Below, in pieces: positions 33,459 through 45,668 of a DNA stretch of 64,000 nt. Under the pieces are notes generated by a model. That model was not told where the DNA came from. It worked only from the letters and a program-made list of their open reading frames with translations, and made no database searches. The number at the start of each line of letters is the position of its first letter. Positions within the stretch are counted from its first letter, which is position 1. The stretch comes from Agrostemma githago (taxonomy: Eukaryota > Streptophyta > Magnoliopsida > Caryophyllales > Caryophyllaceae), in the NCBI GenBank assembly GCA_958450325.1, contig OY288242.1:66828562-66892561 (forward strand), read 5' to 3'. Made by a program: the position numbers and the translations under genes.

Positions 33459-36305
33459 TATGGCATCCCTCGGCCGCTCGCTCCATCTTCGTCTCCTGGC
33501 GATGTTGTGGGGCCTGTTGGGTTGGGTTGTCTTGACATGGCTTCTCTGGATCGCTTGTCGTCATTAGGGGTGCGCACTGTGAAATCTATCCCTCCCAGAT
33601 GTCGCCTTGAGTTTTCTAGGACCTTCAGGGGGGCCCTTGATGCTGTGGCTGACTCTACTGGTGATCTTTCTCGCTGGGTTAGCTTGCTTATTTTACCTCT
33701 CTGTGTTCTTAAGTCTTTTTCCCCCAGGAGTAACCTTCAGTGTAGAGCTGTCGTGAAGCGCCAGCGTCAGGAGGAGTGTATTACTAGTGCCATTCGCACT
33801 TGGGGTGCCCCTGGTGGTATTGCTCTGCTTCTTCAGGAGACCTTAGCTGAGGAGGGTCCTTCTCTTCATTTGGAGGAGGACCTTGACTCTAGTGAGGTTA
33901 ACTTGTGGCAGTGTCGGCGGAAGATTTGTGATGGTCATTACGCTGCCGCTGTCCGAGTGCTTTCTTCGTCTGGCGTTGCCCCTTACACGGCCGATACCCT
34001 ACAGGCTTTGAAAGATAAGCACCCCACTATTCCGCCCCCTTCCTTGCCGCCTTTGCCTGCCGCTCACCCACAGCTCATCGCGTCCACGACCGTCGTGTAG
34101 GATATGATCAAGAGTTTTCCGCGTGGCACTTCTTGTGGACGGGACGGTTTTCGTGCCCAACATCTTTTGGATTGTTTGAGCGGGGCCGCGGTGGCTATCT
34201 CGGATGATTTGATCACCTCTATCACTAGGGTGGTTAACCTGTTTCTCGAGGGCAGATGCCGCAGGTTCTCAGTGAGTACATCGCCAGTGCTCCGCTTACC
34301 CCGCTTGTTAAACCAGGTGGTGGGGTCCGTCCTATTGCCGTGGGCACGGTTTGGAGACGCCTTGTCTCTAAGGTTGAGGCTATTCTGATTGGTCCGTCGC
34401 TTTGCGGTTATTTTGAGGGCCTCCAGTTTGGTGTCGGGGTTTCCGGTGGAGGAGAGGCCATTCTACATGCCTTGAATCGGTTTATTGAGATCGTGGTGGT
34501 GATGTGGGCCTTTCCATGCTTTTGGTCGACTTCCAGAATGCTTTTAATTTGGTCGACCGGGAGATCATGTTGAGTGAGGTTCGTCGTTGTTGCCCTGTTC
34601 TTTCCCGCTGGGTCGAGTTTTGCTACTCTCGGCCCGCCAGACTTTTCTACGGGGAGCATAGCCTTTGGTCTTGTCAGGGGGTCCAGCAGGGTGACCCTTT
34701 GGGCCCTCTTCTTTTCGCTTTGGTCTTACATCCCTTGATTTGTAAGATCCGAGACTCTTTTCCCTTGAGCTTGTAGGCTTGGTACTTGGACGACGGCACC
34801 ATCGTTGGAGATACTTTGGTCGTGGGGAAGGTTTTGGAGCTGATTATGGAGGATGGTCCTCGCTTGGGTCTTCACCTTAATGTCGGAAAAACCGAGGTTT
34901 TTTGGCCTAAGGAAGACCCTAAGAGTCGACTTCCGGGTGTTTTCCCCCTGATATTTCTCGACCGCTTCGTGGTGTCAAAGTTCTTGGTGGTCCCGTCAGT
35001 ATCTGCCGTACTTTCAGCAGTGAGCTTGTGGCGAAGAGAGTTACGAGAACCATTGAGCTTATGGATTTGGTTGCCAGGATTGAGGACCCACAGTGCGAGC
35101 TGTTTTTACCTCGTGCTTGTGCCGGTATTTCTAAGCTCTCTTTCTCTCTGCGAACGTGTCCCCCTACGGTCTTCAACTCGACTAAGAGCTTTGATGCGGC
35201 ATTGCGATCTAGCCTGGAACGCATTGTCACCGCGTCCGGCCCCGGGTTTGGAGACTGGCAGTGGCGTCTTTCCACACTACCCTTTAATTTCGGAGGGTTG
35301 GGTGTGTACAGCGCCGGGGATGTCCTGCACTATGCCTTTTTGGCTTCTCGCCTTCAGTCCTCTGAGTTGCAGGCTATGCTCCTTCGGCCTTCAACTGTCT
35401 CTGTCCCCGAACCGACCTTTGACGCGGCCTTGGCTCTATTTAACGAGACCACCGGTTCCGACCTTTCCTGTAATCCTAGTGAGATCGCTGCCCCCAAACT
35501 TATGAAGAAATTGGCAGATATATATTTAACGAAGGTTGCTGCTTCCGTAGAATCGGTTTTCTCCTTGACTCGGCGACAAATGGCATTGTGGAAGTCTCTG
35601 CAGGATGCTCACACGTCTGACTGGCTGCGCGCTGTACCCATTTCCGGGCTAGGGCAGACCATGAATGGGAGGACCTACCGCTCTGTCCTTAGCTATCGGT
35701 TGGGTGTCCCTTTGTTCCCGGTGCCTAAGCCTTGTTCTGCCTGTTCCCGGATTTTTGTTGGGGACATTTTTGGAGATCATGCTGTGTCTTGTGCTGGTAC
35801 TGTTGGTATTAAGCATAAACATAACCTACTTCGCGACACCCTTTTGGATATCTGCTTCCGATCTGGTATTTCGGCCGGTAAGGAGGTAGATGTCGGTTTG
35901 ATTGATGGGCACGACAGGCCCCTGCGCCCGGCGGATTTGCTTCTTTATTCCTGGGATAGGGGGCGGGATGTGTGTGTCGATCTGACAGGGTCGTCCCCAT
36001 TGACTCAGTCTGCGATGATGGATTTCCTGCCTAGTCGTGCGGTCGTTGACGCGGCTTTGCGTAAGTGCGCCAAGTACGGAGATTTGTCCACCAAGATTGG
36101 TTATGGGTTCCTGCTTTTCTCCTTCTCTTCGCTTGGGGAGCTTGATGCAGAGGCTGTTGCGTTGCTCAAGCGGATTCAGAAGTTTTCCATCGCTCAGGAT
36201 GCGGGGGCTCGCGCAGCTACCTTTATTTTCACTAGACTTAGTTTCGCTATTGCTAAGGAAGTGGGTGCCCAGATAGTATCTCGGCTACCCACTAACTTCT
36301 TGTAA
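33459..36305 (+). pseudogene. LINE polyprotein: RT and C-terminal zinc finger plus endonuclease (broken)
   Basis: An open frame enters from the truncated 5' side. RT blocks: SFPRGTSCGRDGFRAQHL, PLTPLVKPGGGVRPIAVGT, LLVDFQNAFNLVDRE, GVQQGDPLGPLLFAL and the catalytic WYLDDG at about 34780-34793. The C-terminal part (35028-36305, one open frame) has a Cys-Cys-His-Cys finger CSAC..GDHAVSC at about 35730-35790. It is followed by KHNLLRDTL, then RPADLLL (35924) and CVDLTGSS (about 35968), which matches the PD-(D/E)xK arrangement of R2/R4-type restriction-like endonucleases. Stops at 34098 and 34774 and frameshifts near 34250, 34490 and 34935 disable it. The clade (R2, R4/Dong, Utopia-like) was not determined. 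Confidence 0.82.
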
Positions 36306-36337
36306 TTTGTTTCGTTATTAATGCAAGCTCCGGTTTT

Positions 36338-36365
36338 TATAATAATAATATTAATAATAATAATA

Positions 36366-36401
<36 letters not shown>

Positions 36402-36410
36402 TTGTTATTA
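36338..36410. repeat. (ATA)n tail / microsatellite
   Basis: Imperfect ATA/AAT repeats directly after the LINE. Confidence 0.9.
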
Positions 36411-36496
36411 TTATTTAAAACAAACGAAACTTGTATTAAGATCTACACAAATTACAAGAACTTTTATTATTATTAATATTATTATTATTATTATTG
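36411..36496 (-). mobile_element. Ultra-short inverted LINE 3' end with its own (AAT)n tract
   Basis: Read on the minus strand, an (AAT)n tract precedes TTCTTGTAATTTGT, the same sequence that spans the stop codon of the LINE at 36297-36310, followed by a diverged TTAATACAAG..GTTTT and another ATA tract. It looks like about 50 bp of a related LINE 3' end inserted in opposite orientation in the same repeat. The whole region forms an inverted repeat. Confidence 0.6.
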
Positions 36497-38342
36497 AAAT
36501 ATTATTTTAGGAGCTGAAAATATTTAAACTAAGTTGAAAATATTGGAGCTGAGCTGATCTAAAACGGACTGAAATTAAGCTGAAAAGAACGGGGTCTTGG
36601 TGGTTTATAGGATTCCGTGAGATTGTTATTAGTGGAGTACCAATTAATTAGGAACTAGTCGTCATACCCGTGCACCACATGAGACTATATTATTTTGTGA
36701 TATTTATCAATCGCAGTTCCACCTTTTTGCCTCATTGTCCAATATTTATTTTATTATTTATTCATTTTTTGTTTTGATTTCATTTCTTTGTAAGTTTATT
36801 TATTTTCGCAGACATTCGTAAATTGTGAACAGGACGGAGCTTAGAAAGATTTAACGATCCAAGTTACGGAAATATATATGACATGTATGTTAAATGAATG
36901 ACAGGGAAAATAGGGTGGACTGAAAGTTTCGAAATCAGAACGTAAGTGAGTGATTATTGACGAAATGAGATATAACGCTATAAGATTTAATGCATAATAA
37001 CTAATAATTCATTTTCTTAACTTTTATTGGAGAACGTAATCATATTGAATTATGACTTTGATCTTTCTTAGGTTTTTTTCTTGCGTCTTTAGTTTGGATT
37101 TTCAAATTTTGACATATTTTCTTCAATGATTTCTATTGTTTCGACAACTTACTTCTTTTACTGCCACCTCTTTTACTATCACCTAAGGTCTATAACACAT
37201 TTTGGGTGTGTTAGTTTTGTTCTTAAAATATAAACAATGTACTTGTAGTTGATGTACCCCTTATCTAGCTTTCTCTTCTCGTTTTTAATTGGTGTGTTTA
37301 CCGCAGACTCTAACATCTAGTTAGTGTATATAATATAAGACAGTACTCTAACATCTCTCTCCATTTTTCGTCTCCCCTATTTTATATTTTTTGTTTTCTC
37401 AGCTTTTGTACGTGAAGTTATATAAATCGTGGGCCGGAGGCCCGGATGTGTCATATTTTATTGTTTGACTTTGTGCTAGCTTCTCCTTTGTTTCCTCTCG
37501 TCTACATTGTTGAGTTTGTTGCTCTTGCCATTTGTTGTGCTTGTTTGTAATTTTCATGTTTCACATTTGTCTGTGTTAGTTTTGTTCTATTATTTTTCAT
37601 TATTAGTTGTGTACTCGTATTAGATTATGATTAAAGTTTATGGTGATGGTTCCTTACGTTTCTTTTCTGTTTCATTTTTCCCTATTATTTGATGTGTTTG
37701 TGTTATCTTTTTGTACTCCTCTTATCGGTTGACTTGACCGTTATCTTATAATTCGCTCTAAACATCGTTCAGTTAGTAGATTATACAATTAGTTATACAT
37801 AGCTCTATGTACAACTGGTTTTATGATTTTGAACGTTATCACAATGTTTTTTAGATTTGTTATAAATTTTCTGAGCTTTAGTGTAATGTTGTCAAGCTAA
37901 ATCACATAAATATTTAAACTCAAAAAACTTACAATTCAGCTCGAAAACTTGTATAAGCTCAATAAGTATACACAAAAGCTCAACAACTTTGAGATGGTTG
38001 TACATATAACTGGTGGTATAATACTATTTTCCAACTTTGTTTGTGTTATTAGTTTATTATGGAGAAAATGTTATGGTTAATTAGTCAAGGAAAATTAGCC
38101 AATATAACTGGTGCTATAAGTTTTGAAAATGTAGTCGAAAATTAAATTAAGATTTTTTTTATCCAATACCACTTTATATATACCAACAATACATGGTTCA
38201 TTCAAAGTTTATCTAAATTAATTATTTAATTTTTTTTAAAGAAAGAAATTAACCAAGTATTTGAATAAAATGCATAATTTTTTTTTATAAAATACATAAA
38301 TCTACTTTTTAATATCAACTATGTATTTGCATTTAATACTAT
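36497..38342. other. A/T-rich intergenic stretch, nothing recognised
   Basis: Long T-rich and A-rich tracts with no ORF of note, no clear repeat termini and no RNA gene. The last five bases, ACTAT (38338-38342), are the candidate left target-site half of element D. Confidence 0.55.
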
Positions 38343-38714
38343 TGTGGACATGACGTAGGTCCACCCTGACGCGGCCACGCGCGGGTTTGGGTAGGCGAAT
38401 GAATCTCGTGGTGAGATTGTTCTCGGGTTCGAAATTTAAGCCAAAGTTGGAGTAGCAACCAAATTTTATGGGAATTCGGACCCATTCGAGCCCACTCTAT
38501 GTCGTCGTGGGCTGTACACAAAGTATGGCCCACTTCAATTTCAAAGTTTATGGGGCTCGTCCCTTTTCATTGTGATACCGATACCATCTACACCGGTTAT
38601 CGTGTAAAGAATGACTCTCATGCGCCAACGATTTCGGACATCCGGAAACCGAGGTTCTGAGTAAGGGGTGAGGGTACCTGTTGGGAAGCCCACTAAGGAC
38701 ACCCAACCCCGCCC
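38343..38714 (-). repeat. D 3' LTR, left piece
   Basis: Read on the minus strand this ends GTCATGTCCACA at 38343. The LTR is split at 38714 by element C after CGCCC and resumes at 47877. Together the pieces give an LTR of about 2,628 bp, near the 2,640 bp of the solo LTR. Confidence 0.9.
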
Positions 38715-40903
38715 TGTAGACACCCACATTTTGACCGCCAGGTGTCTATAACAGTTTCCGACAAACACCCGATGATGATCGGACGCAAACGTGCTTTAAC
38801 GTACTCGAAAAGGGGCTCGAAATCAGTGGCATTTGGCTTGGGCTTTTTATGGAGTACAAATTTCACAAAACCAACCTCAAATTCAGCCCCAGTGGGTCGT
38901 TTCGAGTCAAATAAGACTAATTTGGGTCGAATCCGACACCGGGGGTAAAACCGTCTTTTAGCGACCAAGTCAAACCCGGTCAAAGATATTTTCTTGAGAC
39001 ACATGAGTCAGCCGTGTCACCCCACGTATCTGATTCGAGCTCAAACTCCACAAAAAATCAGCTATACAAATTTTAAACAATTCCGTTAAAGGTAGAATTC
39101 GAGCTCAAGTAGGAATTCTATCCGAAAACCGAATCAAGCATTTGACCGAGTATAGGACACTCAGCCGAGTGGCCTATTTCAGCCGAGCTCCTCTGCTCAA
39201 ACCGGGACTCCCTTTCTTCTTTGCCAAGTAACGGAATTCTCGTTCGTCTCAACTTCTTACATTTTCTATCCCGATTGATATTTCTTGTCGTACAAGCAAG
39301 ACTACCTCTACTCCTATAAATAGGACCCTTTGCATGAACACCAAAAAAAAGAGACATCAACAATCTACAACACAAAAAAACTTTTTCCTAACACGGAAAA
39401 TCACATACAAGAACTTCATATCATACAACTTTCAACGCAGTATTATACACACCCGTTTCATACACCGACACATACAATTCCCGACGTTCCATGTCCAAGA
39501 CCGACAAAAACCGTCCCCCTTTACACGTCCAGAACCACCAACTCACCGACATTAACCCGACGCTCCCGTGCCTTAGCCACATTCCGACGAGCCCCGATCC
39601 GAGTTAACAAAAGCATGTAGGTTGAGGGTGTAATCAAACCCAACTTCTCTTCTCTCCTTCTTCTTCTCGTTTTTTCGTCCGTCTCGCGTCGTCATCATTT
39701 TTTTTACAGGTCGTTCATCGTTTTTTATTTCTAATATCGATATTACTAAAAACTATTTTCATATAAACGAATATTCTTAAAAATACGATACCGATTCTCT
39801 AGTCGAATATCGTATTAAAAGAATTACATTAATCTCGTTGATGCTACAAAATCGTTACTTTTTACAAAATACAACAATTTAAACGCGGCGAGAAATAACA
39901 TTCTTTTTCTTTTCGTTCAAAATTTTCTTTTCAAAACAATTTTATAAAACCTTTTCTAAAAGTCATTCCGAATATTCGATATCGATTTCATAATCGAATA
40001 TCGAATACGACGAATATCGAAAGCATAAATCGAGTATATATTAATTCATATTTATATGCGATCTATCGAAATTAACAATTTCTCAAAAAATCGAACGGGA
40101 CAGGAATCCGTGCGAGCCGCGCCACTCCCAGGCGACTCGCACGGAGGCCTGGAACGCGGCCTTTTCTTCTTCTTTTTATTATTTTTTCGAACATCGTTTT
40201 TTGGACAAAATAGCGTCTTTTGAGCGATATTTCAGATCTCGGTATATTTTTACATCATTCATCGCATTCATGTTGTCATTCGATTTATTCAATCGTTACT
40301 AACAAGTTTGTTCATCTTTTTAGCAATCTCTTTTCATCATTTGTTTTATTATACTAAAACGAACCTCGCATGCTAAAATGCAACTTTGACGTTAATTTTC
40401 ATGCATTAAACCAACCTAGCAACCCATTCAATTATTCACATGCTTAGGAAAACAATGTTTGCATATCATTCATCGTTCAACTAACGCGCGTATTCAAAAA
40501 TCAAACGATATCCTAGTAGAGGCCGTTAATGTGCGGGCGGGGTTGGGTGTTCTTTGTGAACTTCCCAACACGTACCCTCACCCCTTACTCAGAACCTCGG
40601 TTTCCGGATGTCCGAAACCATTGGCAACGAGAGTCTTTCAATACATGATATCCGATCAAGTCGGTATCGGTATCAAATGCTAAGGGACGAACCCAATAAA
40701 CTCTGACATCGGAAATGGGCCGTATTCTGTACACGGCCCACTACGACATAGAGTGGGTTCGAACGGGCCCGAACTCCCACAAAGTTCGGTGGCGACTCCA
40801 ACTTCGATTTAAATTTCAATTCGATCCATTCTCATATGGAGATTCATTCGCCTCCCCAAACCCGCGCGTGGCCGCGTCGGGGTGGACCTATGTCATGTCC
40901 ACA
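38715..40903 (+). repeat. 5' LTR of element C
   Basis: 2,189 bp, TGTAGACACCC to GTCATGTCCACA. TATA box TATAAATA at 39315-39322, hairpin at 39973-40007, and only degenerate palindromes (CACTCAGCCGAGTGG near 39158). The ORFs in it are LTR sequence. Confidence 0.94.
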
Positions 40904-40906
40904 ATT

Positions 40907-40924
40907 TGGCGACTCCGCTGGGGA
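40907..40924 (+). other. Primer binding site of element C
   Basis: TGGCGACTCCGCTGGGGA, identical to that of element A, 3 bp after the LTR. Confidence 0.8.
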
Positions 40925-42298
40925 TTAACTGATGCGTGAATTACCATCGGCATCCTCAGGGTGAGACTCGAATAGAAATCGTTTGACTAGTACAATACGC
41001 GTTTTAGTTTTACGGTTCATGCATACCCCCATCTTTCCCGGGCCGGTACTGGTGACCGACGTCCCACTATACCATTGATGTAGTCAAAAAGTGTGCATAG
41101 CAGATTCGTATGGGTTTTACGGCATGTTCTAAGTTCAATTCGACTTAGGAAGTTCGCCCCGATTCTCGAATAGGCTATGTACACTGGTATAGACCCTATT
41201 AGACTGACCGAGACTTAGTTTAAGAGCATACATGGCGTCGTTATACTGTTTCCATGACTACGTGCTACTTGATCCATGTCTTTTTTCAAAAAACGTCATT
41301 TTCAAAATTTGCATCTTTTTCAAAATATCCAATTTCAAAAACCCGGGCATGTACCGAATTTAGGATTAACGATTTTACTCAAAATAGCCATTTTTCTAGC
41401 CGGTATTATGCCCAATTTAAAACTCGAAATTATTTTTGAAACTTTCAAACCGTCACTGGCCCACCTTTTCCGTTTTTCTCGAAAAAGGGTCGGTTCTCCC
41501 CGAATTTTTCGGACTTTTCAAAAAAAAAATCATATTTCAAAACTTCCGCTTCTTAGACTTCCCGTATTTAGCAGTGTCGGGTCGTGTCATAAGTCGTTGA
41601 AGTCTCTAGCGTCGAAACACTGTCGATCTTACATCACGAGTTTCCCCCCTATCTCAGTCCGCCTTATTTTACTAAGGCAAGGCCCACCTACGTAAGACAT
41701 ACTCCTACAAAGGTTGGCCCAGTTACACAATCGAGTCTAAAGTCTGGGAATGTCTCACGTGAACCTTCCTTCGAACAAGGCCCAGCCCACATAGCTGGAT
41801 CCTAAAGGAGATCCACCTTTCACAAGTCACCCGTCTAGGTGTCTTTTCCGAATCAACCTTTTACAAGGCATAGCCCTATAACAAAAGGTTCACGATCCTT
41901 ACGTCTAAGGGTCACTCACTCGAGTCTTAACAAAGTCTTCAGTCCCAGTCGGGGGTTACCCTTCAGCAGAGCGATCAATCGCGGTTGCTCTAAGGATCAT
42001 GTCTTGCACGTGTTGTCTCACGTACCCCACTTTCGAGTCACTTAGATGCCACACCATCTGGGTCCTATCATAGTCCTTAGTCTCACTTGTGGGCTATTCT
42101 CCGACGGAGTGATTAATCACAGTCACTACGAGAATCGTACCCTACACATTTGTCTTAGGAGAGTCTAACCTGAGTCAAACTGGAGTCGTCTCTCCTCTCG
42201 CGCTATTTCCTATGCCTTGGTGAAATGGAGTTCCGAAGCAACTTCTCTGATTACGCGGTATTCTTACAGACAAGCCACCGGTAACCAGACGCCAGAAA
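40925..42298 (+). other. 5' leader of element C
   Basis: Similar to the leader of A but about 300 bp longer. The extra part (about 41840-42170) holds two diverged repeats of about 120 bp, each with a short palindrome (GCGATCAATCGC near 41970, GTGATTAATCAC near 42110). TTCTTACAG at 42261-42269 is the same acceptor-like motif as in A. The ORF at 41276-41695 is not conserved in frame with A and has no domain. Confidence 0.6.
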
Positions 42299-43159
42299 AT
42301 GCAAGAAACTTTGGACCAATTGACAACCTCCCTAGCTGAGCTTGAAGCCCAATTGACGGTTATCAGGGCCGAACAAACGACCATTGCCACTCGTTTGAGT
42401 GCCGTGGAGCAAAGGACTCTTAAGGTCAGGAATGAAACTACTGGGCCCATAGCTGAACTGGTCAGCGCCGTCCGCAAACTTGAAGAACAGGTCCATTCGA
42501 CCACCAGAAACACCATCCTCACGAAAAATGCCCGTACCTACTCGCCCTTGACCGATGAACTGCCCGCTAACCTCAACTTAACGGGCTTACCAATGTTTGA
42601 CAGGACAGAAGACCCGGTACTCCATATTCGGGCTTTCAAGGACTTTATGGCTGTTAAGGGGGTCAAATCGACCATGTTCAAGCACTTGTTTGCTTCTTCC
42701 CTCGAGAAGCACCCGAAAGCCTGGTACTACAGACTCGATTTCAAGAAGTACAAGACTTGGGATGATGTGGCAACAGAGTTTGCTCGGAATTATGCCGATA
42801 ATACCGAGATCCAGACTACGATGCGTACTCTGGAGGTTATGGCCCAAGAGCCCAAATAAGGTTTCACCAAGTACCTTCAAAGGTGGAGGGCCGAAAGTGT
42901 GAAGTTGGTAGACAAGCTCAACGAGAAGACACTAGTGGAGGCGTTCATCAACAACCTCCTCCCTTCCTATCGCGTCCATCTTAGGTATGCCGGCGTTTCA
43001 AACTTTGCAGTGCTTACCGAAATGGGCATTAGGATTGAAGATGATCTTCGACAAAATGAAGATCTGGGTGAAGCGTCTATTGGAGGCTATACTGGACATC
43101 AACTTGAGTCCTTAGAAGCTGAATTGACAACACCATCCGAGAGTCTAGATTTGGTTTAA
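42299..43159 (+). pseudogene. gag of element C (internal stop, short)
   Basis: Start ATG at 42299 (MQETLDQLTTSLAELEAQL), an N-terminal coiled coil with repeated Leu/Glu, then ELPANLNLTGLPMFDRTEDP and the gag domain AWYYRLDFKKYKTWDDVATEF. A TAA at 42857-42859 interrupts (AQEPK-stop-GFTKYL); without it the frame would run to 43159. The zinc knuckle seen in A is absent, because the protein ends soon after GIRIEDDLRQ. Confidence 0.87.
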
Positions 43160-44046
43160 GTCCGAGTCTGAGTTCGAGTCTAGGATGTTCTATTTCTTTC
43201 AATTTCAAAGTCAGAGTCAGTTGTATTCTGTCCTCTTTTTCAAAATTCAATAAAGTCAGCTCTTCAATCTCTCATATATAATTCCCTTATGTGTTTCCGA
43301 GAACATGATGAACCCCATCATACACTGTGAGCACACGCACGTGACTATTATAGGCACATCTATAATGACTGCAGGAAATGAGACCCGTGTTTTCCTTTAC
43401 ATGTTCCATGTCTGGTATAGAAAGCCACATAACTACCCTTAGCAGGAGCGGTATCGAATCCTATGACAAATCTAGGTAATCTCCTAGTTTGGGTTAAAGA
43501 CGGGAGAGAAGCCCATTTCCCACAATAAAACACCCATCCAATAAGACTAACCGATCCCTACCTCAGGTGTTAGTCTGACCAACCGAAAAAAAAAAAGCAA
43601 AAGGCCAAAATAAAAGAGCTGGCCATGATAAAAAAAACTGGACAAAAAAAAACAAAAGTCCAAAAGGAAAAAGCAAAAGGCCAAAATAAAAGAGCTGGCC
43701 ATGATCAAAAAAAACCATGACCATGATCAACGGTCAATTCAAGTGAAAGCCCCATGACCAGGGTACGGTCAAAATTCATACCATCAAATAAGGGAGAGAT
43801 AATCGAGCTGGTCAACTAACACCACATTTAGCCTTCCCACATTACAACCCTCAAGACCTTCCCGAGACCCAGGCCAGAGACAGCCCGAAATTTTGAGGAT
43901 TCAAGCTCCATAGGATACCCCTAACCATTAGGGCCAGACATGGAAATCAGATCTCGCATTATCAAAACTTATCCCGATCAAAGTTCGAGCCATTCTACTC
44001 GACTTCCCCTTTACATAACAAAATTCACAATCACCATACAAAGACC

Positions 44047-44323
44047 CGAGAGCAAAACTCGTCAAATCCCCCCGAGAGCAAAACTCGTTAAATCTCCCGA
44101 GAGCAAAACTCGTCAAATCCCCCCGAGAGCAAAACTCGTCAAATCCCCCGAGAGCAAAACTCGTCAAATCCCCCCGAGAGCAAAACTCGTTAAAATCCCC
44201 GAGAGCAAAACTCGTTAAAATCCCCGAGAGCAAAACTCGTTAAAATCCCCGAGAGCAAAACTCATCAAATCCCCGAGAGCAGAACTCGTTAAAATCCCCG
44301 AGAGCAGAACTCGTTAAAATCCC
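44047..44323. repeat. Tandem array of a 25-27 bp unit, 11 copies
   Basis: Unit CGAGAGCAAAACTCGTyAAA-TCCCC with few changes between copies. Each unit has CGAG and CTCG facing each other across 7 bases, and adjacent units set ACTCG and CGAGA about a turn apart, echoing the ACTCG/CGAGT halves of the LTR palindromes. Confidence 0.93.
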
Positions 44324-45325
44324 ATCCCAATTCTTCTCCTTCAAACCAGTTACCAACCCCGAACACGGGAACTCAACTTGCGGTCGGCATAGAACATGCC
44401 CAAATAGTGTACACCACCTCTGGGGGCTATCCCGGAGAACGCTCACAGTCACAGGATCAATATCCTAACCATTCTAGCCCTTTGATCAAAACATTACTGG
44501 GAATGCACCTAGCCTACACCATCGCTATGGCTAGTTACACACAAAGCCCTAATAAACTAGGCACCATAATCCACCGAACTACGGCTTGGTTTGATTTCAC
44601 TACACGTGAATACGTTGGCAACCTTTCAACAGAGGCACAACCACCCACATTGACACACATTCAAAAAGCACCATCATTCCGGTTACGACACTGTCATGTT
44701 CTTGACAGTTAGCTTTGTCATTCTGGAGGCTTCTCCTAGGCAGAAGTTCTCCATCCATTCACATAATCCAAATAATTTCAAAAATCTAGCCACCTTTCTA
44801 CAGTGTGTCCTAGTACTCGGCTCACTCGAGGACAAGAATCTGTCACGACTCGAAGCAATACCCACTTTGGAAATGTACCCTAAAATCAAAAAAGATTCAA
44901 AAGAGCACTAGTCTACAGCATTCCACTGCTAAGTCCTGCAAAAACAGTCTCATTACAGACTACTGCAATTCCCCTATAACGCATCCTTCTCATTTCGATG
45001 TACGACCGTGTTGCTACTCGCCTAGGCTACGAAATAGCGCAATTTAAGAGTCTTGTTAGGTGGCCCACCTCCTACCGAGTCACGGTCCAACCCCTCGAGA
45101 GTCCAGTCATGTCTGTCAACTCGTCCGGTCGCGTCCAGAGTCTAGTCTGTCAGTAGAACTCTCTTCAAATTCTTACTTCAAAATTTGCAAAACTTTGCCA
45201 TTTGAAAAAAAAACTTTTCGACAAGAAATTTCTTTTCCACCTCTTTCAATTTTGGAAACCTATCTCCTAGCACGTGAGTTGCTTTTAGGACTTCGATTTC
45301 AAAATGCAGCAAAAATCATTTTTAA

Positions 45326-45432
45326 TCCCCAGCGCGAGTCATATTTGTTTCGCCTACGTGTTGCATGCAAAATTTTATGTAACTTATACAGGTACAATTC
45401 AGGACCGCGTAATTCACATAACTCCCCAGCGG
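45326..45432 (+). other. PBS-complementary motifs in element C
   Basis: TCCCCAGCGCGAGTC (45326-45340) and TCCCCAGCGG (45423-45432), the same pair as in A. Confidence 0.6.
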
Positions 45433-45655
45433 CATTTAACAGGGTGAGCCCATATATAGGCACACCTAAGTCTTATACGACGAGTCCAATTCCCCACGGA
45501 GATATCATCAGCTCAGGTACATTTCTAGTATGTGGCCGGCGGGCCCTTCACGCAGGTCTAACAGACTTTAAACGACCCGACCGGAAGTCTGCCAGGTCTT
45601 AATATTTGATTGGCCTGGTAGCTACTCTGACTTTCGCCTTGTCCAAGCCTCAGTC

Positions 45656-45668
45656 AGAGTGGGGGCTC
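45656..45668 (+). other. Polypurine tract of element C
   Basis: AGAGTGGGGGCTC directly before the 3' LTR. The G-run is intact here, unlike in element A. Confidence 0.65.

Larger units (their letters stand above)
33441..36410 (+). mobile_element. 5'-truncated non-LTR retrotransposon with restriction-like endonuclease
   Basis: Coding remnant from about 33459 to the stop at 36303-36305, then only about 32 bp of 3' flank and an (ATA)n tail (36338-36410). There are no LTRs. The sequence is more G/C-rich than its surroundings. (AAT)n tracts on both sides suggest insertion into an existing microsatellite, a simple-repeat tail, or both. Confidence 0.82.
43160..45668 (+). other. Non-coding interior of element C where pol would lie
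   Basis: About 2.5 kb without any pol domain. It contains a short near-duplication of AAAAGCAAAAGGCCAAAATA (about 43593-43700), the 11-unit tandem array at 44047-44323, and then a pre-LTR region shared with A (from about 45320). The ORFs here (43940-44218, 44407-44712, 45060-45602) show no domain; the first is the translated tandem array. Confidence 0.7.

Noticed and set aside
43928..44233. ORFs on both strands with repeated peptides, at first suggestive of a repeat protein or CRISPR-like array
   Set aside because: It is a direct tandem array with no unique spacers, within a plant retrotransposon. Both strands are open only because the unit has no stops.
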